Shown: one piece after another, positions 55,618 to 64,000 of the stretch
Layout: the number at the start of each line of letters is the position of its first letter
Position numbering within the stretch: the stretch's first letter is position 1
Assembly: GCA_022448945.1 (NCBI GenBank)
Contig: JAKVCV010000001.1
Span: 627,782-691,781, forward strand
Length of the DNA: 64,000 bases
Direction of reading: 5' to 3'
Source of the DNA: Saprospiraceae bacterium
GTDB taxonomy: Bacteria > Bacteroidota > Bacteroidia > Chitinophagales > Saprospiraceae
Position numbers and translations under genes: made by a program
Notes under the pieces: generated by a model
Databases searched by the model: none
Seen by the model: only the letters and a program-made list of their open reading frames with translations
Told to the model about the DNA's origin: nothing

Positions 55618-57135
55618 ATGAAAATATTATCAACTGAACAAACACGTGAAGCTGACGCTTATACAATAACTAATGAACCTATCTTATCAATAGATTTGAT
55701 GGAAAGGGCAAGCCGGACTTTTGTGAAATGGTTTATTCAAAAATTTCCTGTTGAAGATTATGAAATGATAAGCGTAATATGTGGTAAAGGGAATAATGGG
55801 GGAGATGGTATGGCTATCGCCCGTTTACTACAATCAGAAGGCTATGATTTGGCTGTTTTTGTTCTTGATCTTACTGATAAAATATCTGATGATTTCAGAA
55901 CTAATCTCGAACGTGTACAGCAGTTGAAGGACTTGAATAAAATATCTCTTAAGCAAGTAGTTTCGGTTGATGAATTGCCTGTTTTTGGTGAAGAAGAAAT
56001 TCTTATTGATGCTATTTTGGGTTCTGGTTTAAGTCGACCGGTTTCTGGTAAACTTGCAGAAATTCTGCATTTCCTTAATGAATGTAAAAATACAATGGTT
56101 GCTGTAGACATACCAACGGGTGTCTTTTCTGATAAACCTACTACAAGTCCTTGCATTGAAGCTGATTATACTTTTGCTTTTGAATTTCCTAAGTTGGCGT
56201 TCCTTTTTCCCGAAAATTATAACTGTGTAGGTAATTTTGTTTGTGAAACAATTGGACTTGATGATAAATTTATTGCTTCTTCAGATTCTCCTTATTTTTA
56301 TATTACTTCTGATTTTGTAAAATCTATTTATCGTAAAAGAGATAAATTCGCACATAAAGGTGTTTTCGGACATGCCTTGTTGATCATGGGAAGTTATGGC
56401 AAATTAGGAGCTGCAATTTTAGCAACTCGTGCTTGTCTAAGGGCAGGGGTTGGATTGGTAACTGTTCATGTTCCTATTTGTGGTTATGAGGTAATGCAAA
56501 CTTCTGTCCCTGAAGCAATGGTAAGTCTCGATGAAGATCAATTTATTTTTACTAAAGTCTATGATTTACCCAAGTATACTACAATTGCTATTGGTTGTGG
56601 ATTAAGTACTAAAAATAGAACCAGAAATGCTTTATGTTATCTTTTGAAACATATAAATACACCTACCGTATTGGATGCCGATGCTTTAAATATTCTTGGC
56701 CAGAGCCCAGACTGGTTTGAATATATACCGAAAGGTTCTATTCTAACTCCCCACCCAAAAGAGTTTGAACGAATGTTTGGAAAAGCTGATGACAACTTTG
56801 AGCGTAATGAATTACAACGTAAAAAAGCACAGGAGTTTGGTGTATATATTATACTTAAAGGGGCTAATACATGTATTGCGACACCTGAAGGATTGTGTTA
56901 TTTTAATTCTACAGGTAATCCCGGAATGGGAACTGCTGGTAGTGGTGATGTTCTTACGGGAATTTTAGCTGGTCTACTTTCTCAGGAGTACAATCCCCTT
57001 GAAGCATGTATCCTTGGTGTTTACATTCATGGCCTTGCAGGTGATATTGCTGCCGGTATACAAAGTGAAGAAAGTTTAACCTCTGGTGACCTGGTAGATT
57101 ATTTAGGAAAAACTTTTTTGGAGCTTTCTAGCTAG
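55618..57135 (+). CDS. nnr: Bifunctional NAD(P)H-hydrate epimerase / ADP-dependent dehydratase
   Basis: A 505-residue fusion repairing damaged NAD(P)HX. The N-terminal NnrE domain (1-215) has STEQTREAD, ERASRTF and the loop CGKGNNGGDGMAIARLL. The C-terminal NnrD domain (about 240-500) is a ribokinase-like kinase fold with GHALLIMGSYGKLGAA, LTPHPKEFERM and the catalytic NPGMGTAGSGDVLTGILAG. Both halves keep their signatures, so both reactions (epimerisation of R-NADHX and ADP-dependent dehydration of S-NADHX) are expected. It is convergent with holA, 43 bases apart. Confidence 0.96.
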   Translation: MKILSTEQTREADAYTITNEPILSIDLMERASRTFVKWFIQKFPVEDYEMISVICGKGNNGGDGMAIARLLQSEGYDLAVFVLDLTDKISDDFRTNLERVQQLKDLNKISLKQVVSVDELPVFGEEEILIDAILGSGLSRPVSGKLAEILHFLNECKNTMVAVDIPTGVFSDKPTTSPCIEADYTFAFEFPKLAFLFPENYNCVGNFVCETIGLDDKFIASSDSPYFYITSDFVKSIYRKRDKFAHKGVFGHALLIMGSYGKLGAAILATRACLRAGVGLVTVHVPICGYEVMQTSVPEAMVSLDEDQFIFTKVYDLPKYTTIAIGCGLSTKNRTRNALCYLLKHINTPTVLDADALNILGQSPDWFEYIPKGSILTPHPKEFERMFGKADDNFERNELQRKKAQEFGVYIILKGANTCIATPEGLCYFNSTGNPGMGTAGSGDVLTGILAGLLSQEYNPLEACILGVYIHGLAGDIAAGIQSEESLTSGDLVDYLGKTFLELSS

Positions 57136-57178
57136 AAATAAGAAATTTTATATCTAACTTATCATTAAATTCATACCA

Positions 57179-58201
57179 CTAGCCCAAAATCTTAATTATC
57201 ATTTCTCTTAGTAATTCACCTTGTGATACAGATACATTATCGACACCCTTTGAACGTAAATCGTATTCCTTAAGTGTAGCTATAATTTGTTCTAATTTGA
57301 TTCTATTATAGGATTTAGCAGCAACTTTATAATCTTTTACAAAAAAAGGATTAGTACCTAGTGCAGAAGCAATTGCTTTATCTGAGGACTGCATCATTGA
57401 CTGGCAGACGAAAACTTTGCTAAAAAAATTGTACAGTGTTGCTGTAATTAACTGTAATGGATGATTTTTAGGATTCGCAATAAAATATTTAACAATTAAT
57501 AGACTTTTGAATCGATCTTTTTTGCCTAAAGCATTTTGTAATTCAAACACATTAAAATCTTTGCTTATACCTATGTTTTTCTGAATAATGCTTTTGTCTA
57601 TTGGAACACCTTCTGATAAATTAATAGTTAATTTATTTAGTTCATTTGATATCTTCGATAAATCAGTACCTAAATATTCAGCTAATAGGTTTGTTGCTGC
57701 TGGTTTAATACTTATGTTTTTATCTTTTAAGTAATTATTTATCCAGTTAGGGACTTGATTTTCATATAATCGTTTGGATTCAAAGAGGCATGCTTTCGAG
57801 GATTTTTTGAGTTTTGATACAAATTTTTTTCTTCCATCTAATTTTTTGTGTTTGTATGCAAAAACTAAAATTGTACTTTCCATAGGATTTTCAAAATAGG
57901 ATTCTAATTTATCCATTGTTTTTAAATCCTGAGCTTCTTTAACAACTACCAGTTGATTTGTAGACATTATTGGAAAACGTCTGGCTGCATCAAGAATTGT
58001 CTTATAGTCGACATCCTTACCATATAAAATAGTTTGATTAAAATCTTTTGCTGTAGCATCTAAAGCATTTGCTTCTATATGATTTGTTATTTCATCAATA
58101 TAATAGTTTTCATCTCCATATAGAAAATAGATAGGATAAAACTCTTTTTTATTCAGAGAATTAATTAATTGGTTGTATGATAGAGTTTGAGTTTTAGCCA
58201 T
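57179..58201 (-). CDS. holA: DNA polymerase III subunit delta
   Basis: A 340-residue clamp-loader subunit that opens the beta clamp. The N-terminal YPIYFLYGDENYYIDEI is diagnostic. The AAA+-like domain lacks Walker A, as expected for delta. LVVVKEAQDLK (near 85) and YLGTDLSKISNELNKL (near 188) are typical, and the C-terminal collar domain completes it. Length fits the family. It is divergent from the Asp-box protein gene and is expressed on its own. Confidence 0.94.
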   Translation of the reverse strand: MAKTQTLSYNQLINSLNKKEFYPIYFLYGDENYYIDEITNHIEANALDATAKDFNQTILYGKDVDYKTILDAARRFPIMSTNQLVVVKEAQDLKTMDKLESYFENPMESTILVFAYKHKKLDGRKKFVSKLKKSSKACLFESKRLYENQVPNWINNYLKDKNISIKPAATNLLAEYLGTDLSKISNELNKLTINLSEGVPIDKSIIQKNIGISKDFNVFELQNALGKKDRFKSLLIVKYFIANPKNHPLQLITATLYNFFSKVFVCQSMMQSSDKAIASALGTNPFFVKDYKVAAKSYNRIKLEQIIATLKEYDLRSKGVDNVSVSQGELLREMIIKILG

Positions 58202-58320
58202 TCCTTTTCTTCCTTTTTTTTTCTTATGCGAATATAGTATTTTATATTGCGAAAAGTTATTTCTTGTTTACAAAAGTAAAAAGTAGAAAATTAATTGAAT
58301 ATTTTAAATATAGGGTTATT

Positions 58321-61300
58321 ATGAATAATTTCTTTATGATTGTTTTCATTGTGTTGTTTTTTAGTTCATTATCTGTTAATGGACAAGTAGAGTTTCCTCA
58401 TAAAATAGATTCAGCTTTATTTGATACCCTTCAATGGAGACCAATCGGTCCTTTTCGAGGAGGTAGATCATGTGCTGTCACAGGCGTAGAAGGAAAACCG
58501 AATTTGTTTTATTTTGGTGCTACTGGAGGTGGCATATGGCAAACTAATGATGGTGGTAGAAATTGGAAAAATATTTCAGATGGATTTTTTGGTGGTTCAA
58601 TAGGATCTATTGAAGTAAGCAAATCCGATAATAATGTTATATATGTAGGGGGTGGAGAAAAAACAGTTAGAGGGAATGTTTCATTTGGATATGGAGTTTG
58701 GAAAAGTGAGAATGCAGGAAGAACATGGGAACAAAAAGGATTGGTAAAATCAAGACATATATCACGTGTTCGTGTACATCCAAAGGATCATAATATTGTA
58801 TTTGTTGCATCTATGGGGGATTTATTTAAACCAAATTCTCAAAGAGGAATCTTTAAAAGTATAGATGGCGGAAATTCATGGAAGAAAGTTTTATTTATAA
58901 ACGATAGTGTTGGTGCAGTAGATTTAGTAATTGACCCGACAAATCATAGAATACTATATGCTACTACATGGCGAATCTATCGCACTCCTTATAGTTTGTC
59001 TAGCGGAGGTCAGGGTTCTGGTATTTGGAAAAGTACAGATAGTGGTGAAACATGGGTTGAATTAACAAAAAAAAATGGGTTGCCTAAGGACACCTTGGGC
59101 ATCATTGGAATTGCGGTTTCTCCTGTTAATTCTCAGCGAATTTGGGCAATTATTGAATCTAAAACAGGAGGCGTTTTTCGTTCTGATGATGGCGGTGAAA
59201 ATTGGTTTAAAACGAATGATAGTCGTAAACTTAGACAAAGAGCATGGTATTATACGAGAATTTATGCTGATACTAAAGACGAAGATAAAGTTTATGTGCT
59301 GAATGTAAGGTATCATAGATCGGACGACGGTGGATACTCTTTTAAACAATTTAATGCTCCACATGGAGATCATCACGATTTGTGGATAGATCCATCAAAT
59401 TCCAACAGAATGATTATTGGTGATGATGGTGGTGCACAGGTTACTTATGATGCTGGTGAAACCTGGTCAACTTATCATAATCAACCTACAGCACAGTTTT
59501 ATCGTGTGACAACAGATAATCATTTTCCATATCGTATATATGCTGCTCAGCAGGATAATAGTTCTGTTCGAATTACACACAGATCAAAGGGTAATGCTAT
59601 AACTAAAAATGACTGGGTAAGTACCGCAGGATGTGAATGTGGGCATATTGCAGTAGATCCGCTAAATACTGATATCGTTTATGGTGGTTGTTATGATGGA
59701 TATTTGCAAAGAAAAAATCATAAAAATGATCAATCCAGAGCAATTAATGTATGGCCTGACAACCCTATGGGACATGGTGTAGAAGACATGAAGTACCGTT
59801 TTCAATGGAATTTCCCATTATTTTTTAGCCCCCATGATCCTACAAAGTTGTATACTGCTTCAAATCATTTGCATGTTACTTATAATGAAGGGCAGTCATG
59901 GCAAACTATTAGTCCGGATCTGACAACCAATGACTCTTCCAAACAGGTGTCTTCTGGAGGACCAATTACTCAGGACAATACCTCCGTAGAATATTATTGT
60001 ACCATTTTTGCTGCCTGTGAGTCTCCTAGAGTTAAAGATTTACTATGGACGGGCTCTGATGATGGTTTGATCCATATATCGCGTGATGGAGGAAAAAACT
60101 GGAAAAATGTAACACCAAAACAAATGCCAGAATGGATGCTAATTAATAGTATTGAAGCTGACCCATTTAATGATGGAGGTTTATTTGTTGCTGGTACTCG
60201 TTATAAAATGGGTGATTTTAAGCCTTATCTTTATTACACAAAGAATTATGGAGAAAACTGGGAAGAGATTACCAATGGTATTTCAAAAGAACACTTCACA
60301 AGAGTAATTCGTGCCGATAGTAAAAAGGAAGGTCTATTGTATGCTGGTACAGAAACGGGTGTCTATATTTCCTACAATAATGGGAAAAATTGGCATTCTC
60401 TTCAGCTTAATTTACCTATTGTTCCAATAACGGATATGACAATTAAAGATCATGATCTTATAGTTTCAACTCAAGGAAGATCTATTTGGATTTTAGATAA
60501 TATTAACATAATTAGGCAAGCAAAAAATAAATATAAAGAGAAAACGTTTCATCTCTATAAACCTGAGACTTGTTATAGAATGCGTGGGGGACAAAATTGG
60601 AATGTTAAAGGATCGGGCGTTAATCATGCAGGAGGCTTTGTTTTGCATTATTTTTTGAATACCGATGTTGATTCATCAAAAATATCTTTAGTTATTCTAG
60701 ATATAAATGGAGATACATGTCGTGTTTTTAAGAATAACTCTAAGAAAAAAAGAGATAAAATAAAACTTAATAAAGGTTCAGGAATTTTTAACTGGAATTT
60801 GAATTATGAACCTGCAAAAACATTTCCCGGCATGATAAATTTTTGGGCATCAATGGCTGGACCTAGAGCATTACCTGGACAATATAAAGCTCTTTTAACT
60901 GTTAATGATGATACACAGGAGGTTCCTTTTGAAATAGTTAATGATCCTGAATCTGAAGCAAGTATAGATGATTTGAAAAAACAATTTGATTTTGTTAAAA
61001 AAGTTAGAGATAAATTAACTGAAACACATCAAACAATTATTGACATTAGAAATGTGAGAAAACAATTAAAAAGTTATAATGAACGCTTAAAACAGGATAG
61101 TATTTATATAGACTTATTACACAGATCAGAAAAAATTGATTCTATGATGACAGATGTTGAAAAAACTTTGTACCAAACTAAGAATAAAAGCCCTCAGGAT
61201 CCACTTAATTTCCCCATAAGATTAAACAATAAACTTGGACATTTGAATTCTCTTTCTTACGGGGATTATCCACCAACGGATCAGGCTATAGAGGTTAAAA

Positions 61301-61428
61301 ATGAGCTTTTTGCTCAAATTGATGAGCAAATAAAAGAATTTAATCGTATTAGAACTGAAGAAATAAAAGCTTTTAATGATTTATTCAGACAAAAAATGGT
61401 AGATATAATTTGGATTGATGAAAAGTAA
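58321..61428 (+). CDS. Exported BNR/Asp-box (sortilin-like) repeat protein
   Basis: A 1035-residue protein from the ATG at 58321, with a signal peptide ending VNGQ. A TTG at 58264 would add 19 charged residues in front. Nine or more Asp-box motifs (S/N-D-G-G-x-x-W: NDGGRNW, IDGGNSW, TDSGETW, SDDGGENW, YDAGETW, RDGGKNW, NYGENW, YNNGKNW) mark one or two beta-propellers across residues 60-740. A following beta domain (about 790-900) leads to a helical coiled-coil tail (about 905-1035). Related proteins are annotated as sortilin-like glycosyl hydrolases, though catalytic activity is rarely shown. Extracytoplasmic location is inferred. Confidence 0.87.
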   Translation: MNNFFMIVFIVLFFSSLSVNGQVEFPHKIDSALFDTLQWRPIGPFRGGRSCAVTGVEGKPNLFYFGATGGGIWQTNDGGRNWKNISDGFFGGSIGSIEVSKSDNNVIYVGGGEKTVRGNVSFGYGVWKSENAGRTWEQKGLVKSRHISRVRVHPKDHNIVFVASMGDLFKPNSQRGIFKSIDGGNSWKKVLFINDSVGAVDLVIDPTNHRILYATTWRIYRTPYSLSSGGQGSGIWKSTDSGETWVELTKKNGLPKDTLGIIGIAVSPVNSQRIWAIIESKTGGVFRSDDGGENWFKTNDSRKLRQRAWYYTRIYADTKDEDKVYVLNVRYHRSDDGGYSFKQFNAPHGDHHDLWIDPSNSNRMIIGDDGGAQVTYDAGETWSTYHNQPTAQFYRVTTDNHFPYRIYAAQQDNSSVRITHRSKGNAITKNDWVSTAGCECGHIAVDPLNTDIVYGGCYDGYLQRKNHKNDQSRAINVWPDNPMGHGVEDMKYRFQWNFPLFFSPHDPTKLYTASNHLHVTYNEGQSWQTISPDLTTNDSSKQVSSGGPITQDNTSVEYYCTIFAACESPRVKDLLWTGSDDGLIHISRDGGKNWKNVTPKQMPEWMLINSIEADPFNDGGLFVAGTRYKMGDFKPYLYYTKNYGENWEEITNGISKEHFTRVIRADSKKEGLLYAGTETGVYISYNNGKNWHSLQLNLPIVPITDMTIKDHDLIVSTQGRSIWILDNINIIRQAKNKYKEKTFHLYKPETCYRMRGGQNWNVKGSGVNHAGGFVLHYFLNTDVDSSKISLVILDINGDTCRVFKNNSKKKRDKIKLNKGSGIFNWNLNYEPAKTFPGMINFWASMAGPRALPGQYKALLTVNDDTQEVPFEIVNDPESEASIDDLKKQFDFVKKVRDKLTETHQTIIDIRNVRKQLKSYNERLKQDSIYIDLLHRSEKIDSMMTDVEKTLYQTKNKSPQDPLNFPIRLNNKLGHLNSLSYGDYPPTDQAIEVKNELFAQIDEQIKEFNRIRTEEIKAFNDLFRQKMVDIIWIDEK

Positions 61429-61490
61429 TATGTCAATTTTTAAATTGTCTATTACGGTTTTGAGCACTTTTTTCAATTAAATATTAAAAA

Positions 61491-62963
61491 ATGAAGATTT
61501 TCATAACTTTTCTTATATCAATTATAATGTGTTTTTGTGCATGTAAAAGTAAAACGAATTTAAAATCGAACACAGTAATTGAAGGCAAATTAGAGGACAA
61601 AGAAGATGGATATTATTATTTAATAACAAGTGAAAATGCGTTGGATTATGATAATTATTATAAAGCCTTGGATTCCTTTAAAATTGATAGTAATGGTAGA
61701 TTTTCAATTAATATTGCACTAGATTTTGCTGATTTTTTTCAAATAAGAAAACCTAATGGGCAGATTTTGCTTTTCAATAAAGATCTTTATTTAAAACCAA
61801 ATGACACATTAGATATTTTTGTTCCCCAAAAGCATACAGACACAACGGTTTTAAAAGGGACAGCTGCTTTCATAAATCAAATCCAATGGGATTTAGATGC
61901 ACTTCAATTTGATGGAGAGGAGGAAGAAGAAAATTATAATAACAGATTGACGAAAGACCCTGATGAATATTTGAATCTTATTAAAAAATATAAATTAAAG
62001 GAAGAAAACTATGTTTTACAATATTTTAGTGATGATCAGAATAATGTTGAATATATTGATTATATAAATGCAAAAATTAAATGTAAGTGGATGAATGATA
62101 TTTGGTCCTTTTTGAAATATCATAATTATTATGCACATGATGAATGGAAATATTTACCAATTGATTCTTTGGATAGGAATATTATTGATAAATGGAAACC
62201 CAGTAGCAAGTTTCATTTTTTGGAAAATTATGGGAAATATATTTTTGAATATGTAAATTCCTTGTATCAGGATCAAATAAAAGGAAAAAATGATTCTTTA
62301 ATTTGGGTGAATGAGTTCAATGATAAATTTTCTATAATTAAAGAAAATTTAACAGGAATGGATCATGATTTATGCTTGTCGATGCTGTCAAATAATTTTT
62401 GGGTATACTATAAACTTATGCAGCATGAATTTTATGATCAGGCAAATCTAGTAGATAAATATTTTGCAAAGAACAATCAATCTGATAAATATTATGGGTT
62501 ATTTAACCAAAAATATAATAGATATCTAAAAATTGCTCCAGGCCAACCTGCGCCTAATTTTACTCTAAAAGATACTTCTGGTAATAACGTAGCGTTAAAT
62601 GATTTTATTGGTAAGGTAGTTTATGTAGATTTTTGGGCAACATGGTGTGGTCCCTGTGTTGCATCTATACCAAAACATCTTGAGCTTCAAAAATCACTTA
62701 AAGGTCGCAATGTTGTCTTTTTATATATTGCTTTAGAATCAGGAGAAAAAGAAATTAATCATTGGAAATCCTATTTAAGTGAAAAAAACTGGCCAGGTAT
62801 TCATGTTGTTGCTGAGGATCAATTTCGAAATGTCGAACTTAAACCTTATCTCTTAAGAGCAATACCTACCTATTTATTAATTGATCAAGAAGGTAAATTA
62901 ATTAGTGGAAGTGCAAAAGGTCCTGAGCGTATTTTGCCTGAGATTAAAAAACTTCTTGATTAG
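61491..62963 (+). CDS. TlpA-like thiol-disulfide oxidoreductase lipoprotein
   Basis: A 490-residue lipoprotein with a hydrophobic signal and lipobox Cys18 (MCFCACKSK). The N-terminal domain (about 25-150) resembles the DUF4369-type domain common in Bacteroidota thioredoxins, with DxxGRFSI and DTLDIFVPQ strands. A helical middle region leads to a C-terminal AhpC/TlpA thioredoxin fold (about 345-490) with the redox motif WCGPC (Cys386 and Cys389) and cis-Pro in RAIPTYLLID. It should reduce or exchange disulfides outside the cytoplasm. It lies 62 bases after the Asp-box gene on the same strand, possibly co-transcribed, and is convergent with the epimerase gene after 8 bases. Confidence 0.9.
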   Translation: MKIFITFLISIIMCFCACKSKTNLKSNTVIEGKLEDKEDGYYYLITSENALDYDNYYKALDSFKIDSNGRFSINIALDFADFFQIRKPNGQILLFNKDLYLKPNDTLDIFVPQKHTDTTVLKGTAAFINQIQWDLDALQFDGEEEEENYNNRLTKDPDEYLNLIKKYKLKEENYVLQYFSDDQNNVEYIDYINAKIKCKWMNDIWSFLKYHNYYAHDEWKYLPIDSLDRNIIDKWKPSSKFHFLENYGKYIFEYVNSLYQDQIKGKNDSLIWVNEFNDKFSIIKENLTGMDHDLCLSMLSNNFWVYYKLMQHEFYDQANLVDKYFAKNNQSDKYYGLFNQKYNRYLKIAPGQPAPNFTLKDTSGNNVALNDFIGKVVYVDFWATWCGPCVASIPKHLELQKSLKGRNVVFLYIALESGEKEINHWKSYLSEKNWPGIHVVAEDQFRNVELKPYLLRAIPTYLLIDQEGKLISGSAKGPERILPEIKKLLD

Positions 62964-62971
62964 AGACGAAC

Positions 62972-64000
62972 TTAGAGGTAACCTTCATCACGTAGCCATT
63001 TTACGGTTTCTCTTAGACCTTCTTTTACGTCATCATATTTGTATGTAAAGCCAGTTGTTTTACTTTTTTTATTTGAAATCCAATAACTTGAACCAATATA
63101 TTTTGCAGATTGGGGTTCAACCATATTAAGTTTGTCGAAGTAATTGTCCAATTTAAAATTTATAAGTATTTTGGAAAGGGTTAAAGTAAAAAACCGCATT
63201 ACTGACATTGGTAAAAAGGGGATATCTATAAGGTTTTTACCAGTAAGTAAGGCAATATAATGAAGGAATTCATGGTAGGAAATAATACTACTGTCTACTA
63301 CATTAAAATCTTCGCCTATGTATTCTTGTTTTCCCGAAATATGCATAGCAAATCGTGCGATATCCTCTACATGTACAGAACAAGTTATTGAATTTTTTGA
63401 ACTTAAAGGTATTGCAGGAAGTATGCCTCTGTAAATCGATAATATAATTCCTCCATGACCGTATGTACTGCCAGGCCCATATATAGGAGCAGGACGTATT
63501 ATAGTTAATGGTAGATTATTTTCACGGTAACATTTCCATAAGAATTGTTCTTGTTCCCATTTACTAATTGAATATTCGTTGACAATATGTGTGTTTTTAG
63601 GGCATCTGGCATTTTCAGGCATATTTTTGGGGGAGTCAGATGATTCATTAAAAGGAATGTTTACATTTTTGCCCTTATGTTTAGGTTTGCCAAATACACC
63701 ACAAGTACTCCAATGGATGTATTGTGATATTGTATCAGGTAAAACTGAAATTAAGTTTTTAGTTCCTTCTACATTAATTTTTCTAAGATCTTCAAGGCTT
63801 GCTTTATAACTATATAGTGATGCAGTATGATAAACAATATCTATTTCTCCAGTTTTTTCAAATAAGTCGTACAAGCTTCCTTTATTTGTCAAATCAGATT
63901 CTATTAATAATAGGTTTGGGTGGTTAATGTCAAGTCCTATATTCTTTTTCAATGAGATTTGTTCAGGATCTTTAAGTCTACTTGAAATATCTGTACCTAC
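62972..64000 (-). CDS. NAD-dependent epimerase/dehydratase (cut at window end)
   Basis: The reading frame stays open through 64000, so the true start and the N-terminal Gly-rich NAD-binding loop lie outside the window; a TTG at 63952 is not the real start. The visible 343 residues are an extended short-chain dehydrogenase: DLTNKGSLYDLF, VYHTASLYSYKAS, the catalytic Y-x3-K in EYSISKWEQE and TIIRPAPIYGPGSTYG. The C-terminal half resembles 3-beta-HSD-type or dihydroflavonol-reductase-like family members rather than a sugar epimerase. The substrate cannot be stated. Confidence 0.85.
   Translation of the reverse strand, partial: VGTDISSRLKDPEQISLKKNIGLDINHPNLLLIESDLTNKGSLYDLFEKTGEIDIVYHTASLYSYKASLEDLRKINVEGTKNLISVLPDTISQYIHWSTCGVFGKPKHKGKNVNIPFNESSDSPKNMPENARCPKNTHIVNEYSISKWEQEQFLWKCYRENNLPLTIIRPAPIYGPGSTYGHGGIILSIYRGILPAIPLSSKNSITCSVHVEDIARFAMHISGKQEYIGEDFNVVDSSIISYHEFLHYIALLTGKNLIDIPFLPMSVMRFFTLTLSKILINFKLDNYFDKLNMVEPQSAKYIGSSYWISNKKSKTTGFTYKYDDVKEGLRETVKWLRDEGYL

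Noticed and set aside
55618-57135. Two separate nnrE and nnrD genes
   Set aside because: A single uninterrupted frame contains both domains with all motifs, so it is a natural fusion.
1-64000. tRNA or rRNA genes, insertion sequences, integrases or phage genes
   Set aside because: I read all intergenic gaps and found no T-loop-like GTTCGA sequence with flanking stems, no transposase-like product and no terminal repeats flanking a gene. A covariance-model search would be needed to exclude small RNAs.

Overview
The window is a strongly AT-rich chromosomal segment of a member of the Bacteroidota. The evidence is consistent across it. At least three secreted proteins end in type IX secretion (T9SS) sorting domains (14940-17114, 17217-19781, 39886-40989). 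Bacteroidota-typical families such as DUF4293, DUF5916, SprB-like repeats, a TlpA-type lipoprotein and a long NtrY-like kinase are present. Several genes have TAnnTTTG-type -7 boxes. I cannot place it below phylum level. I see no rRNA, tRNA, CRISPR array, prophage or insertion sequence, so this looks like ordinary core and lineage-specific chromosome rather than a mobile island.

Layout. 0-6 kb: a small unknown gene, a tandem M16 metalloprotease, a glutaryl-CoA dehydrogenase-type flavoenzyme and undecaprenyl diphosphate synthase. 6-12.6 kb: scpA (TTG start), a flippase-like membrane protein, an FtsX-type permease with a ten-unit His/Asp tandem repeat, recF, and a PolX homologue whose polymerase metal ligands are lost. 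13-20 kb: a long-chain acyl-CoA ligase, two large T9SS-exported proteins (one combining Kazal, SprB-like, dockerin-like and cohesin-like modules) and a small Kazal lipoprotein. 20-25 kb: dnaE and a TerB/DnaJ membrane co-chaperone. 25-34 kb: a same-strand set of a CHAT protease, an orphan NtrY-like histidine kinase and a MORN-caspase protein. 34-40 kb: a YihY/BrkB membrane protein, an atypical thiolase, three small membrane proteins (one an internally duplicated putative di-haem protein) and class I FBP aldolase. 40-49 kb: secreted endonuclease I, an epoxide-hydrolase-like enzyme, a DUF1800/DUF1501 pair, thyA, a DUF5916 protein and a sterol-desaturase-family protein. 49.6-64 kb: an OmpA-like protein with a 9-residue tandem repeat, a YbfF-like esterase overlapping a WD40-like protein, a UbiD-family decarboxylase, bifunctional Nnr, holA, a large Asp-box (BNR) exoprotein, a TlpA-like lipoprotein and an NAD-dependent epimerase cut by the window end.

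Functional themes. DNA replication and maintenance genes (dnaE, holA, recF, polX, scpA, thyA) are scattered singly among envelope and secretion genes. Fatty-acid or acyl-CoA metabolism is represented by the acyl-CoA ligase, the glutaryl-CoA dehydrogenase type enzyme and the thiolase. The most unusual block is the 25-34 kb set, in which two clan-CD cysteine protease folds (CHAT and caspase), both with export signals, flank a membrane sensor kinase that has no adjacent response regulator. Other oddities are enzymes with apparently lost catalytic residues (PolX polymerase domain, thiolase), the metal-binding-type repeat inside a permease, and the duplicated H-x13-H membrane protein.
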